A stretch of 64,000 bases of DNA from Lachnospiraceae bacterium UBA7143 (GCA_002491905.1 DKWV01000011.1:62001-126000), one strand, 5' to 3'; shown: positions 18,440 through 28,896, counted from the stretch's first letter. Numbers and translations are program-made. Notes: a model not told the origin generated them from the sequence alone.

Positions 18440-21400
18440 ACGCGAATGCGTTATATAACGAAGAAAAAGGATTTGGATATGAAACACTGAAGGTGCGGTG
18501 GGAGCCGTCCGGGGCGGATGCGGATCTTGTGTGGAAAAGCAGCGACGAGACGGTGGCGAAAGTGGCGAAGGACGGCAGAGTGACCGCCGTGGCGGCAGGG
18601 AAGGCCACAATCACGGCTGTATCCGCCTATGCATCGGAGGTTTCGGTTTCCTGCGAGGTGACGGTCGGCGATTATCAGATCGCGAGAAAGGGTGCGGACG
18701 GCAGTATATCCCTTGTGGAGGGCGCGAAGCTGGCTGCGGTGAGGGAAGGCTCCTATGAGGGCTACGTTCTTGGCAGCGCGGCGGGCCAAAGTCCTGTGGA
18801 GGTATCTGCCGCTGAGGTTGTTTCAGGCAACGAGTCCATTGCGCAGTGGACGGATGGCGTGATCACGACAAAGCGTGCGGGCGAGACCAGACTGGTGTTT
18901 ACATCGGAAGCGGATCATGTGAAGGCGTTCCTTACGGTCGCTGTGCAGCCGTCTATGGGTAAGGGATTTGCCATCACGGGGTTTAAGGCGGGTGCCTCCA
19001 GCTATCCGGCGATTAAGGAGGATGCGGCGGATGGGGCCGGACGTGAACAGTACACGATGGCCTATCGGATCATGTCGAATGGAGAGAGTATTTACTACAC
19101 GGCGGTGGGGGAGATCATGCCCGCGAGCCCCGGGTTTGACAGCAAGGATTTTAACTGGAGCATTGATGATCCGGAAGTGGCAACCGTGAATGAGAAGGGG
19201 ACGGTTATGCCCAAAAAGGCGGGGGATGCCGTTTTGCGTGTGGAGCCGAAAAATATAGACGATACCGCGCTCTACAAGACGCAGGTCTGTGAGGTGGCGA
19301 TGCATATCAAGGCTGTGCCTCCTTATGACAGCAGCTATGTACCGTCTAATACTAATAAAAATCCGCTGTATTTGTACGTGCTGGAAAATACATATAAAAA
19401 ACTGGGCGATGTGAAATTTCCCGAAGGCTGGGAGGGCTGGAAGTGGAAATATCCTGACACGCCCCTTGTGATCAACGGGGAGAACCGGTCATACTATTCA
19501 TTCAGGGCAGTTTATGAAGGGGAATCCTATTACCCATATGAGACAAGCATCGGCGTGAAGATTGGCAGGGTAACCGGGATCACGGCCTGTGAGGCAGAGG
19601 GCGGAGACCATAACAACGTGCTGGAAGTGGGCAGTGTGGACAGTGAGGGAAATCCGACGGAAGGTTCCGATTCTCTTACACTCTGCGTGGAGGCTCTGTT
19701 TAACGGAGACATTGATTACGCTGAGAGCCTGAACTATACCTGGAAAGTGGAAGTGAACGCGCCGGCGGGGCTTGTCCTGAAGGAAGGGGAATATAAGAAG
19801 TCCGGCGGACGGCTGCAGAAGAATTTTACCGTGACGGCGGTGAAGAAAGGAAATTATACACTGACGCCGGTGATTAAGGTGACGGATCCAAAAACGAATC
19901 GGGAGAAGGTTCTTTCGAAGACCAGTTTTAAGATGCAGGCGGTGGAGGAGAAACAGGCCTATATTACACTGACGCCGGTGATAACAGCCGGGATAGTGAA
20001 TGAGCAGGGACGGATCGTAGCGGACTTTGGCGGGAGCGTTAAGAGTTTCCAGGTTCGCGCAAGGCTCATTGACAGGAATAAAAAGGAAGCGGAAGCCTTT
20101 GAAAAGTTGAAACTGACCTGGAGCAGTTCGGACAATAAAGTGGTTACGGTGAAAGTGTCCAAGGATACCCATTCCGCGGAAGTAAAGATCGTGGGGGAAG
20201 GCCATGCGATCCTGACGGCGAAGGTGAAGGACAAGGCAGGCCATACGGCCACGGCCCGGGTAGAAATTCGAAACCTGGCTCCCCGGGTAGATGTCTCCAA
20301 GGTAATGGTGAATCCGGCTTATGATTATGACAGCGCAGAGGGAAGAAGGCTTGCTTTTAAAAACGCCGGTGCCGTGGAAATCGTTCCTGTTTACGGTGTG
20401 GTGAGCCTTGGAACGGCCAAACTCTGGAAGAACGATACCAGGACGCCAGAGGTAGGTAACATGACACTGGAGCCTGATCTGGAACTGGTCAAATATGAGG
20501 AAGGCGGCAAATACAGCTATCTGATCCGCCCGACGGAATCTGCGAAGGATAAGGTCTATGACTGTTATCTGGGTGTGGAAAGTTTGGGACTGCAGTCAGA
20601 GCCCTCTTTCTATCCGCTCAAAGTGACGGTGAAAACGAAGCAGCCTCAGGTGACGGTAAAGTCGGTGAGAGCGGCGAATCTGTTCTACCGCACCGACCCC
20701 GCGTCTGTAGATATCGGGACATCCCAGAAGGGCGTTATGATCGAGTCTGTCAGATGGACGGACAGTGCGGAAGGGGAGAACGGGTTTTCCTCCGAACCGT
20801 CGGATTATAAGTTCGATACGGTGAAGAAGGGAAAGAACGTGGAGCGCCTGTATTTTGCGCAGGAGAGCATCCGAATTACGGATAAGAAAAAGCTGGCGGA
20901 GCCGGGAATTGTCTCCGGTAAAGTGGAAATCAGATGTAAAGGTTACCGGGAGGCTCTGGAGAAGCCGGTTACCCTCAAATGGAATTATAAAAAGCCTGCG
21001 ATTGTCGTAAAAGAGAAGGAAGCCACCTTGATTCCGGCTCTGGATGGATATCTGAAAGGCAGCTTTGATTTGTTTATTGGGGAGAGTCAGTTAAGATTCA
21101 GGCCCGACGGTATTGGGATACATGTCCCGTGGAGCTACTACAATGAGCTGACCTTCCAAAACAAAGATTTTATTAAATCCAGTTTCAGGGATTATACTTA
21201 TGTGGGCAGTAAGACAAAGGGCAGCGAAAAACTGACCATGACCATTGTTTCCGATTACTGGCGGGAGCCGCTGTCTGCCGTACATACTGTCAAGTTTGCG
21301 AATCCGACCCCCTATCTGACGAAGGCGAAACTGGTGCTGAACACGGGGACGGTCAGCACGGCATACACGGATATCGAGCTGAAAAATGCCTACACGGCGG

Positions 21401-22368
21401 CACTTGCCTGCGATGATATTATCATTGAGGGGAAAAACGCGAAATCACAGGCGTTATTGGATGAGGATCTTCTGGAGATGGGGCAGGAGCGTGCGGGTAG
21501 CAGCCGCATCGTGGTGAGACTGAACCGGGCGCGGACCATGAAGCGTGACGCGATCAAAAACGGTACTTATGATTTTAAGGTGACGCCCTGTTTCCGGGAT
21601 GCTTCGGGGAATCGAATCGAGGGAAAGACGCTCACCTTGAAGATACAGGCTACCAACAAGCCGGTTACCGCGAAAGTGAAGCTGTCGGGGAGTCTGGATC
21701 TGTCCCAAAAGCCGAGTACCGTCAAAAACTATGTGGAGGTCAGGATGACTCCGCAGAACATCGGAGATAATTACAGTTACGATAACAGTGGGACGGGTTT
21801 TTCTCTGGTTGGGGAATACAGCAATTATTTCAGCGTCTTTTACGTTGATGCAGTGCCGGGGCTGTACCGTATAAGAATCAACAAAGACTATGAAAGCAGG
21901 CTGAAGGCCGGGCAGCGTTACCGGCTGGCCATTCGTTTCACGCTCAAGATGGAGAACGGGGATACCGTTCAGGTGCAGACGCCGACATTCAGCGTTAAGC
22001 CAAAACAGTCCGTACCGAAGGTGACAGTGCACGGTAATTCCCAGACACTGTTTGCGGGGAATGACAAGCTGGTAAGGACTTGTGGTTTTGAGCTGCCTGA
22101 CGGAATGGGCTATCGGATTAAGGGAATTTCCGGCGGCCTGGACTGCAACAAAGACGGTAAGCAGGATATTTCCATATCCTGGGTAAAGAAAGATTCCACA
22201 GACCAATACGCGGCGGTGGAGTTAAAACTCGCAGACCGGGACGGCGCGTTGACGGTGAGCGGTGCCAAAGGAAAAACCTACAACATTCCCGTCACTATGA
22301 CACTGGAGGGAAGGGACGGCATTGCAAAGGATGTGAAGACAAGTATTAAGGTGACGGTTCGGCGCTGA
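18436..22368 (+). pseudogene. Giant surface protein, fragment 3 (C-terminal, BIG2-like)
   Basis: 1,310 residues, formally starting at TTG but without a ribosome site; the frame is open upstream to the break near 18413. It begins with a bacterial Ig-like group 2 module (SSDETVAKVAKDGRVTAV, then GKATITA), followed by more BIG2-like units (for example WSIDDPEVATVNEKGTV and WSSSDNKVVTVKV) and long beta-rich stretches without a clear name. It ends in KVTVRR with no LPxTG, membrane anchor or obvious wall-binding repeat, so how it is held at the surface is unknown. Together fragments 1-3 would make about 2,645 residues. If the frameshifts are real this is a pseudogene or phase-off gene; if they are sequencing errors it is intact. 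Confidence 0.8.
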
Positions 22369-22395
22369 TGCCGTTTTAACAGAGAATAATTAATG

Positions 22396-22439
22396 GAAAG
22401 ACAGTCTTGCGAAGGTTCGCTTTCGAAAGGCTGTCTTTC
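22396..22439 (+). terminator. Hairpin after the surface-protein gene
   Basis: GAAAGACAG (22396-22404) pairs with CTGTCTTTC (22431-22439). The loop includes a smaller TTCGAAAG-type structure and only short T-runs follow, so termination is likely but not strong. Confidence 0.5.
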
Positions 22440-22530
22440 TGCTTTGCGCCTGAACAGGCTGTGGTGCAACATTGTTTACATAGAATCTTATATGATTTAT
22501 AAAGATTTGACATTTTCTGTAAAAAGGGGG

Positions 22531-22559
22531 TTGACGAAGGTTACATAATATATTATAAT
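22531..22559 (+). promoter_or_regulatory. Sigma-A promoter of the tetR-rpiR transcript
   Basis: TTGACG (22531-22536), 17-bp spacer, TATAAT (22554-22559): near-consensus. TAACATACGTTA just downstream contains TAAC/GTTA half-sites and could be an autoregulatory operator, but that is speculative. This lies in the 251-bp gap before the TetR gene. Confidence 0.75.
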
Positions 22560-22619
22560 AACATACGTTACCAAAAGAAGCTGTAAAAAGCTACAAGAGA
22601 GTGAGAGAGGTACATTCTT

Positions 22620-23171
22620 ATGGCAAGAAAAGAGACGATCACAAAAAATGACATATTGAACGCGGCTTTTGAGATGGCGCGGACGGATGGCTTCGGTCAG
22701 GTGAGCGCGAGAACGCTGGCGGCGAAGGCGGGGTGCTCCACACAGCCGATTTTCCGTGTCTACAAGAACATGGAGGAATTGGGGGATGATCTCTTCGCGA
22801 AGGCGATGGAGTTTTTCGGTACCTATTATGAGGAGTTCCCGAAGCTGAATAACACGCCCTTTGTCAATCTGGGACTTGCCTACATCCGTTTTTCCCAGGA
22901 GGAGCAGAATTTATTCCGGCTGTTATTTCTGTCGGAGAACCGTCATGGGAAAAGTCTCTATGATATGCTGAACGGTAAAAACGGGGCGGTAGTGCGTGAG
23001 ATTAACAGCGCGAAGATATTTGGCTGTAAGGATCCCAGCGGCATGTTCATGAAAATGTGGATCTTTATACACGGGGCGGCATGTATGACCCTGACGGGGG
23101 ACTATGACCTGCAGGAGGAGGACACCATCAAACTTTTGGAGGAATGCTACGGCGCGTTCCAGAATGTATAA
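22620..23171 (+). CDS. TetR/AcrR family transcriptional regulator
   Basis: 183 residues. The N-terminal helix-turn-helix is visible in NDILNAAFEMARTDGF and VSARTLAAKAGCST, followed by QPIFRVYKNMEEL, the usual TetR recognition region. The C-terminal ligand domain is not assignable. It has its own strong promoter (22531-22559), and the RpiR-type gene starts 13 bp after its stop, so the two regulators are one operon. The target genes are unknown; the adjacent surface-protein gene upstream is one candidate. Confidence 0.88.
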   Translation: MARKETITKNDILNAAFEMARTDGFGQVSARTLAAKAGCSTQPIFRVYKNMEELGDDLFAKAMEFFGTYYEEFPKLNNTPFVNLGLAYIRFSQEEQNLFRLLFLSENRHGKSLYDMLNGKNGAVVREINSAKIFGCKDPSGMFMKMWIFIHGAACMTLTGDYDLQEEDTIKLLEECYGAFQNV

Positions 23172-23184
23172 GGGTTGATTGGCT

Positions 23185-24114
23185 ATGGCGATAGAGAATC
23201 GGTATGATATCATAACGAGAATCAATGAATATTATGGCAGGATGAGTAAGGGACAGAAGGCGATCTCGGCTTTTATCTACGATCATTACGACCAGGCGGT
23301 GTTCATGACGGCGGCGAAGCTGGGCGATACGGTGGGGGTCAGCGAGTCCACCGTGGTACGGTATGCCATGTTTATCGGCTATAACGGCTATCCGGAATTT
23401 CAGAGGGATCTTGAGTACTGGGTACAGAATAAGATCAACTCCGTGCAGAAGATCGGGGCGAAGTACGGCAAGAGCAGCCAGTCGGAGATTTTAAATTCCG
23501 TTTTGCAGGCGGATATTGAGAAAATTCAGGACACCATCCACAATCTGGATCCTACGGCTTTTGAGACGGCAGTGGACATCATTCTGGGGGCAAAGACGGT
23601 CTATATTATGGGCGTCAGGAGCTGCGAGCCGCTGGCTGACTTTTTGCAGTTTTATCTGAATATGATACGGGGCAATGTGGTACTCCTTCGGACAACAAGT
23701 GTTTCGGAAACCTTCGAGCAGATGATCCGTATCGACGAGAGGGACGCTTTTGTAGGAATCAGCTTTCCCAGGTACTCCATGAGGACATTGAAGGCGATGG
23801 AGTTTGCCAATGACAGAAATGCCAAAGTCATTGCGGTGACAGATTCGGTGCATTCGCCGATGAACCTCTATTCTTCCTGTAACCTTTTTGCCAGAAGTGA
23901 TATGGTTTCCATTGTGGATTCCCTGGTGGCTCCCTTAAGCATGATTAACGCGCTGGTGGTGGCGATGTGCTTAAAACAGCCTGAGGAAGTGAAAGAGAAT
24001 CTGAATAACCTTGAAGAAGCCTGGAACAATTATCAGGTTTACCTGAATGATGAGATTAACTTTATAGATGAGGAGCCGATGCTCAATTATCCGCTGCGGA
24101 AAAAATCGGAATAG
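23185..24114 (+). CDS. MurR/RpiR family regulator with SIS domain
   Basis: 309 residues. An N-terminal RpiR helix-turn-helix (MSKGQKAISAFIYDHYD and VGVSESTVVRYAMFIGY) is followed by a SIS sugar-phosphate-binding domain (residues about 125-260) with TVYIMGVRSCEPLADF. Such proteins usually sense phosphosugars and control amino-sugar or cell-wall catabolism. AAGGG about 10 bp upstream supports the ATG at 23185 rather than the TTG at 23179. No sugar genes are adjacent, so the effector and the targets stay open. Confidence 0.88.
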   Translation: MAIENRYDIITRINEYYGRMSKGQKAISAFIYDHYDQAVFMTAAKLGDTVGVSESTVVRYAMFIGYNGYPEFQRDLEYWVQNKINSVQKIGAKYGKSSQSEILNSVLQADIEKIQDTIHNLDPTAFETAVDIILGAKTVYIMGVRSCEPLADFLQFYLNMIRGNVVLLRTTSVSETFEQMIRIDERDAFVGISFPRYSMRTLKAMEFANDRNAKVIAVTDSVHSPMNLYSSCNLFARSDMVSIVDSLVAPLSMINALVVAMCLKQPEEVKENLNNLEEAWNNYQVYLNDEINFIDEEPMLNYPLRKKSE

Positions 24115-24119
24115 CACAG

Positions 24120-25391
24120 ATGGGGAAAATGATGAATATGGACAAAGATCGGGCGGTCGTGATCGGCGGCGGCGCTGCAGGGATGATGGCGGCGGCCGCC
24201 GCGGCGGAAAGTGGACGCCCTGTTATTTTATTAGAGAAAAATGAAAAGCTTGGCAAAAAACTTTATATCACGGGCAAGGGACGTTGCAATGTGACGAATG
24301 CCTGCGGGCGGGATAAGTTTTTTGAAAATATCGTGAGCAATCCAAAGTTCCTTTACAGCGCCTTTCACGCATTCGATAACAGGCGGATGGAAATGTTCCT
24401 GGAAAGTAACGGGTGCTCTTTAAAAGAGGAACGGGGAGAGAGGGTGTTTCCCGTTTCGGACCACGCGTCGGATGTGACGGCAGCCTTTGAACGGTTTTTG
24501 AAGAAAAACGGGGTGCAGGTGCGGCTGCACTGTGAAGCGCTGGCGGTTGAGACGGACGGAGAAAAAATAACGGGTGTGCAGATCGCAGACGGAACTGTGA
24601 TCCCTGCCAGGACTGTGGTTGTGGCGACGGGAGGCCTGTCCTATCCGGGCACGGGCTCTACCGGGGACGGACACCGCATGGCGCATGACTTGGGACATAC
24701 GGTGACGGACTGCGTGCCGGCGCTGGTACCGTTGGAGGCAGAGGAGGACTGGTGTAAAAGATTACAGGGGTTATCCCTTAAAAATGTATCCCTGACCATG
24801 AGCTGCGGGAAAAAGAAACTGTATCAGGGATTTGGGGAGATGCTTTTCACACATTACGGAGTGAGCGGGCCGCTTGTCCTGTCTGCCAGCAGCTTTTACG
24901 GTAAGAGGAAAGGGACAGATGCGGTGCTTCTGACAATAGATCTGAAGCCCGCGCTCTCAGAGGAGCAGTTCGATAAAAGAATTTTGAGGGACTTTGAGGA
25001 AAACAGGAACCGGCAGTTTAAGAACGCGCTGGGCGGGCTCTATCCGGCAAAGTTGATTCCTGTTATGATAGAGAGGTCAGGTATTGACCCGGAGAAAAAG
25101 GTGCATGAGATTACCAGACAGGAAAGGCGGCGGCTGGCGGAGCTGACAAAGGCTTTTACCCTGAGAGTGAAGGGGAAGAGAGGCTTTGACGAGGCAGTGA
25201 TCACCCAGGGCGGTGTTTCAGTGAAGGAAGTAAGCCCTTCCACGATGGAGTCCAAACTAATTCAGGGGCTCTATTTTGCGGGGGAGGTGCTTGATCTGGA
25301 CGGTCTGACGGGAGGATTTAACTTACAGATTGCCTGGTCCACGGGATATCTGGCCGGGACCAGCAGCACAGAAGCGGAAAGGAGTAAATAA
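24120..25391 (+). CDS. NAD(P)/FAD-dependent oxidoreductase, HI0933/BaiN family
   Basis: 423 residues. The N-terminal dinucleotide-binding motif is VIGGGAAGMMAA, followed by EKNEKLGKKLYITGKGRCNVTNA, of which the portion GKKLYITGKGRCN is the HI0933 hallmark. A C-terminal FAD motif reads GLYFAGEVLDLDG and GGFNLQIAWSTG. In some gut clostridia a family member (BaiN) reduces bile-acid intermediates, but most members have no known substrate, so that role should not be assumed. Several ATG codons compete for the start (24120, 24129, 24132 and 24138); GGGGAAAA fits 24132 or 24138 best. It lies 5 bp after the RpiR gene and 3 bp before cmk. Confidence 0.85.
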   Translation: MGKMMNMDKDRAVVIGGGAAGMMAAAAAAESGRPVILLEKNEKLGKKLYITGKGRCNVTNACGRDKFFENIVSNPKFLYSAFHAFDNRRMEMFLESNGCSLKEERGERVFPVSDHASDVTAAFERFLKKNGVQVRLHCEALAVETDGEKITGVQIADGTVIPARTVVVATGGLSYPGTGSTGDGHRMAHDLGHTVTDCVPALVPLEAEEDWCKRLQGLSLKNVSLTMSCGKKKLYQGFGEMLFTHYGVSGPLVLSASSFYGKRKGTDAVLLTIDLKPALSEEQFDKRILRDFEENRNRQFKNALGGLYPAKLIPVMIERSGIDPEKKVHEITRQERRRLAELTKAFTLRVKGKRGFDEAVITQGGVSVKEVSPSTMESKLIQGLYFAGEVLDLDGLTGGFNLQIAWSTGYLAGTSSTEAERSK

Positions 25392-25394
25392 CAC

Positions 25395-26045
25395 ATGGGA
25401 TTTAATATAGCGATTGACGGGCCTGCGGGAGCGGGAAAGAGCACAATAGCGAAAATGATAGCGGCAAAAAAGGGATATATCTATGTGGATACTGGGGCTA
25501 TGTACCGGGCGATGGCACTGTATCTGTTGAGAGAAAAGGCGAAGCCGGAGCAGATTGACGAGAAATGCCAGGGCGCGGATATTACTATCGCCTATGAGAA
25601 CGGTGAGCAGGTGGTGTACTTAAACGGCGAAAATGTAAACCCCTATATCCGTACGGAGGAAGTGGGACGGATGGCTTCTGTCAGCAGTCCGAATCCGCGG
25701 GTGCGGAAAAAACTGGTGGAGCTGCAGCAGAAGTTGGCGGCGGATGCGGATGTGGTGATGGATGGGCGCGATATCGGTACCTGCGTGCTGCCGGACGCCC
25801 AGGTGAAAGTGTACCTGACGGCGGACAGCCATGAGAGGGCGCTGCGCCGCTATAAGGAGCTTACGGCGAAGGGAGAAAGCTGCGACCTTGCCACCATCGA
25901 AAAAGACATTATCGAGCGCGATAGGCAGGATATGACAAGGGAGATTTCCCCTTTAAAGCAGGCGGAGGACGCGGTGCTGATAGACTCCTCCCACATGACG
26001 GTGGAAGAGGTGGCGGATGCCATCATAGCACTTTGTGGAGGTTGA
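25395..26045 (+). CDS. cmk: Cytidylate kinase
   Basis: 216 residues, normal length. It phosphorylates CMP and dCMP with ATP. P-loop near the N-terminus: DGPAGAGKSTIAK. Then YVDTGAMYRA, the NMP-binding residues, DGRDIGTCVLPDA, and a lid region with RDRQDMTRE. GGAAAGGAG sits 9 bp before the ATG. The order cmk, ispH, S1 protein is a conserved clostridial block. Confidence 0.95.
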   Translation: MGFNIAIDGPAGAGKSTIAKMIAAKKGYIYVDTGAMYRAMALYLLREKAKPEQIDEKCQGADITIAYENGEQVVYLNGENVNPYIRTEEVGRMASVSSPNPRVRKKLVELQQKLAADADVVMDGRDIGTCVLPDAQVKVYLTADSHERALRRYKELTAKGESCDLATIEKDIIERDRQDMTREISPLKQAEDAVLIDSSHMTVEEVADAIIALCGG

Positions 26046-26049
26046 GGGA

Positions 26050-26919
26050 ATGGAAGTGATTCTGGCGGAGCACGCGGGGTTCTGCTTTGGGGTACAGCGT
26101 GCGGTGGATACCGTCTATGAACAGATTGAGAAAAAGAAAGCGGACGGGTCTTTGATTTACACGTTCGGACCGATCATACATAATGAGGAAGTAGTGGGTG
26201 ATCTGCAGGAACGTGGTGTGCGTGTGCTGGATTCCCTTGCGGACGCTGGGGAGGTTCCGAAAGGAAAGAGGGGCACTGTGATCATCCGCTCCCACGGCGT
26301 GGAGAAGGCAGTCTGCGAGAGCCTTAAGGAAATGGGGTATGAAGTGGTGGACGCCACCTGTCCTTTTGTGAAACGGATTCACAATATTGTGGAGAAGGAG
26401 AGCGCGGCCGGCAAAAGCATTGTGATTGTCGGCAATGCGGGCCACCCGGAGGTGGAAGGCATCAAGGGGTGGTCTGCGTCTGCAACTTATGTTGTGGAGT
26501 CGGTGGAAGAGGCGGAAAATCTTGCATGCAGTCCCGGGGAAGAACTGTGCATTGTTTCGCAAACGACATTTAACTACAAGAAATTTCAAGATGTGGTTGA
26601 AATTTTCAGGGAAAGAGGTTACAATGGTAGTGTTGTGAATACTGTATGTAACGCTACGGAAGTGCGACAGGCCGAGGCCAGAGAACTTGCGGCACGGGTT
26701 GATGTAATGATAGTTATAGGTGGGAATCATAGCTCTAACACAAGGAAACTCTATGAGATCTGCAGGCAGGAGTGCGAAATGACCTACTATATACAGACAC
26801 TCGACGACTTGCATTTAAAGTTACCTGAATCTGTCCGACTGGTGGGTATTACAGCAGGGGCTTCAACCCCAAACAATATAATCGAGGAGGTTCAAAATTA
26901 TGTCAGAATTAACTTTTGA
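26050..26919 (+). CDS. ispH: 4-hydroxy-3-methylbut-2-enyl diphosphate reductase
   Basis: 289 residues. Last enzyme of the MEP pathway: it reduces HMBPP to IPP and DMAPP with a 4Fe-4S cluster. The three cluster cysteines are seen in HAGFCFGV, DATCPFV and TVCNATEVRQ; SQTTFN and GGNHSSNTRKL are substrate-binding signatures, and TAGASTPN closes the fold. The ATG at 26050 has GGAGGTTGAGGGA upstream; a GTG at 26035 would overlap cmk. Its 3' end overlaps the S1-protein gene by 20 bp. In many clostridia these two are fused into one chain; here they are separate but translationally coupled. Confidence 0.95.
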   Translation: MEVILAEHAGFCFGVQRAVDTVYEQIEKKKADGSLIYTFGPIIHNEEVVGDLQERGVRVLDSLADAGEVPKGKRGTVIIRSHGVEKAVCESLKEMGYEVVDATCPFVKRIHNIVEKESAAGKSIVIVGNAGHPEVEGIKGWSASATYVVESVEEAENLACSPGEELCIVSQTTFNYKKFQDVVEIFRERGYNGSVVNTVCNATEVRQAEARELAARVDVMIVIGGNHSSNTRKLYEICRQECEMTYYIQTLDDLHLKLPESVRLVGITAGASTPNNIIEEVQNYVRINF

Positions 26920-28042
26920 ACAAATGTTAGAGGAGTCATTAAAGACAATACACGCAGGAGAGGTTGTTGAAGGTACCGTTATTGATGTAAAGCCGGAAGA
27001 GATCATTCTCAACATCGGATATAAGTCAGATGGCGTTTTGACGAGAAATGAATATACAAACGAACCCAATGTAGATTTGACAACCGTTGCAAAGCCGGGA
27101 GACACTATGGAGGTAAAGGTGCTCAAGGTGAACGACGGCGAGGGACAGGTTCTCCTGACGTACAAGCGCCTTGCGGCAGACAGGGGGAACAAGCGCATTG
27201 AGGAAGCTTACGAGAACAGGGAAGTGCTCACGGCAAAGGTTGCCCAGGTATTGGACGGGGGATTGAGCGTCGTTGTGGAAGAGGTAAGGATCTTTATTCC
27301 GGCAAGCCTTGTATCCGATACGTATGAGAAGGACCTGAACAAATACGCGGGTCAGGAGATCCAGTTTGTGATCAGCGAGTACAACCCTAAGAGAAGAAGA
27401 TATATCGGCGACAGAAAGCAGCTCATCCTTGAGGAGAAGGCGGAGATGCAGAAGAAGCTCTTCGAGACGATTAAGATTGGGGATACTGTGGAAGGCACGG
27501 TTAAGAATGTGACGGACTTCGGCGCGTTCATTGATCTGGGCGGCTGTGACGGCCTGCTTCACATCTCAGAGATGTCCTGGGGCAGGGTGGAGAATCCGAA
27601 GAAAGTATTTAAGGTTGGCGATGTGGTGAAGGTGCTGATCAAGGATATTTCTGGCACGAAGATTGCCTTAAGCCTTAAGTTTGAAGACCAGAATCCCTGG
27701 AAGGACGCGGCAAGCAAGTATGCGGTGGGCACAGTGGTAACCGGCAAAGTAGCGCGTATGACGGACTTTGGTGCATTTATCGAGCTGGAGCCGGGTATTG
27801 ACGCCCTGCTTCATGTTTCCCAGATTTCCAAAGAGCATATTGACAAGCCTTCCGATGTACTTAAGAGCGGCGAAGAGGTGACTGCGAAAGTGGTGGACTT
27901 CAATGAGGCGGACAAGAAGATCAGCTTAAGCATCAAGGCGATGCTTGCGCCGGAACCCAAGGCTGAGAAGGCAGCGGATGAAGACGTTGTATCTGTAGAC
28001 ATTGATGCGGTGATTGCAGAGGAGAGCGGGGACGCGGAGTAA
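26900..28042 (+). CDS. S1 RNA-binding domain protein (RpsA-like, four S1 repeats)
   Basis: 380 residues. Four S1 OB-fold repeats are visible, beginning GEVVEGTVIDVKPEEIILN, then a second degenerate repeat (VLTAKVAQVLDGGLSVVV), then GDTVEGTVKNVTDFGAFIDLG, then GTVVTGKVARMTDFGAFIEL. The last two carry the classic S1 core. The protein binds single-stranded RNA and may act as a Gram-positive S1-like translation factor. Start ATG with GAGGAGG upstream; overlap with ispH suggests translational coupling. A Glu/Asp-rich C-terminal tail ends the chain. Confidence 0.9.
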   Translation: MSELTFEQMLEESLKTIHAGEVVEGTVIDVKPEEIILNIGYKSDGVLTRNEYTNEPNVDLTTVAKPGDTMEVKVLKVNDGEGQVLLTYKRLAADRGNKRIEEAYENREVLTAKVAQVLDGGLSVVVEEVRIFIPASLVSDTYEKDLNKYAGQEIQFVISEYNPKRRRYIGDRKQLILEEKAEMQKKLFETIKIGDTVEGTVKNVTDFGAFIDLGGCDGLLHISEMSWGRVENPKKVFKVGDVVKVLIKDISGTKIALSLKFEDQNPWKDAASKYAVGTVVTGKVARMTDFGAFIELEPGIDALLHVSQISKEHIDKPSDVLKSGEEVTAKVVDFNEADKKISLSIKAMLAPEPKAEKAADEDVVSVDIDAVIAEESGDAE

Positions 28043-28106
28043 ACGTTTTATCAACGATTGCATTTTTAAAGGCTTCTATATCATAACAAATAAGGATGGT
28101 GAATTC

Positions 28107-28886
28107 ATGGCATATGATTATGAATACTTTAAGAAAGCGGTTTATGACCTTACCAAGATTGATTTAAATGCCTACAAGGAAAAACAGATGAAGCGCCGGA
28201 TTGATACGCTGATTTCCAAGAATAAGGTTGTGGGATATGACAACTACGTTTCGGTGCTCAAGAACGATAAGGCAAGATTTGACGAATTTGTCAATTATCT
28301 GACGATCAACGTGTCCGAGTTTTATAGAAACGTTGATCAGTGGCAGCTTTTGGACAAGGACATTTTCCCGGAGCTGATTCAGCGGTACGGCAAGAATTTA
28401 AAAATATGGAGCGCAGCCTGCTCGACTGGCGATGAACCGTACTCTCTGGTGATGGCTCTGTCCAGACATGTGCCCGTCAATCAGATTAAGATTTATGCGA
28501 CAGACCTGGATAAGCAGGTGATAGAGAAAGCGAAAATAGGTTTATACGCGGAAAAGAGTGTAGTGGGTGTGCCGGCAGACCTGAAAAAGAAATTCTTTAC
28601 GAAAGTCGGTCCTTCCTACCAGATTTCGGAAGAGGTTAAGAGCAGGGTTGAATTCAGGGAGCATAATCTTTTGAAGGATACATATCCTACAGATTTTCAT
28701 CTGATTGTGTGCCGTAATGTGCTGATCTACTTTACGGAGGAGGCAAAGGATGAGGTGTTCCGCAAGTTCCAGAAGAGTCTGAGACCGGGCGGATATCTGT
28801 TCATAGGCAGCACTGAGCAGATCATCAACCACAGGGATGTGGGATTTGAACGGAAAAATTCGTTCTTCTATCAGAAACCGATGTAA
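28107..28886 (+). CDS. CheR-type chemoreceptor glutamate methyltransferase
   Basis: 259 residues. An N-terminal helical domain (FKKAVYDLTKIDLNAYKEKQ and RRIDTLI) is followed by a SAM-dependent methyltransferase domain with WSAACSTGDEPYSLV, ATDLDKQVIEKA and LIVCRNVLIYF, the CheR signature. CheR methylates receptor glutamates in chemotaxis adaptation, using S-adenosylmethionine. The ATG at 28107 has AAGGA about 10 bp upstream. No receptor or other che gene is adjacent, so it is an orphan copy here. A strong terminator follows. Confidence 0.9.
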   Translation: MAYDYEYFKKAVYDLTKIDLNAYKEKQMKRRIDTLISKNKVVGYDNYVSVLKNDKARFDEFVNYLTINVSEFYRNVDQWQLLDKDIFPELIQRYGKNLKIWSAACSTGDEPYSLVMALSRHVPVNQIKIYATDLDKQVIEKAKIGLYAEKSVVGVPADLKKKFFTKVGPSYQISEEVKSRVEFREHNLLKDTYPTDFHLIVCRNVLIYFTEEAKDEVFRKFQKSLRPGGYLFIGSTEQIINHRDVGFERKNSFFYQKPM

Positions 28887-28896
28887 AAGGGTAAAG

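Noticed and set aside
24120..25391. Flavoprotein as a bile-acid dehydroxylation enzyme (BaiN)
   Set aside because: No other bai gene is present; the HI0933 family is widespread, so the specific role is not supported.
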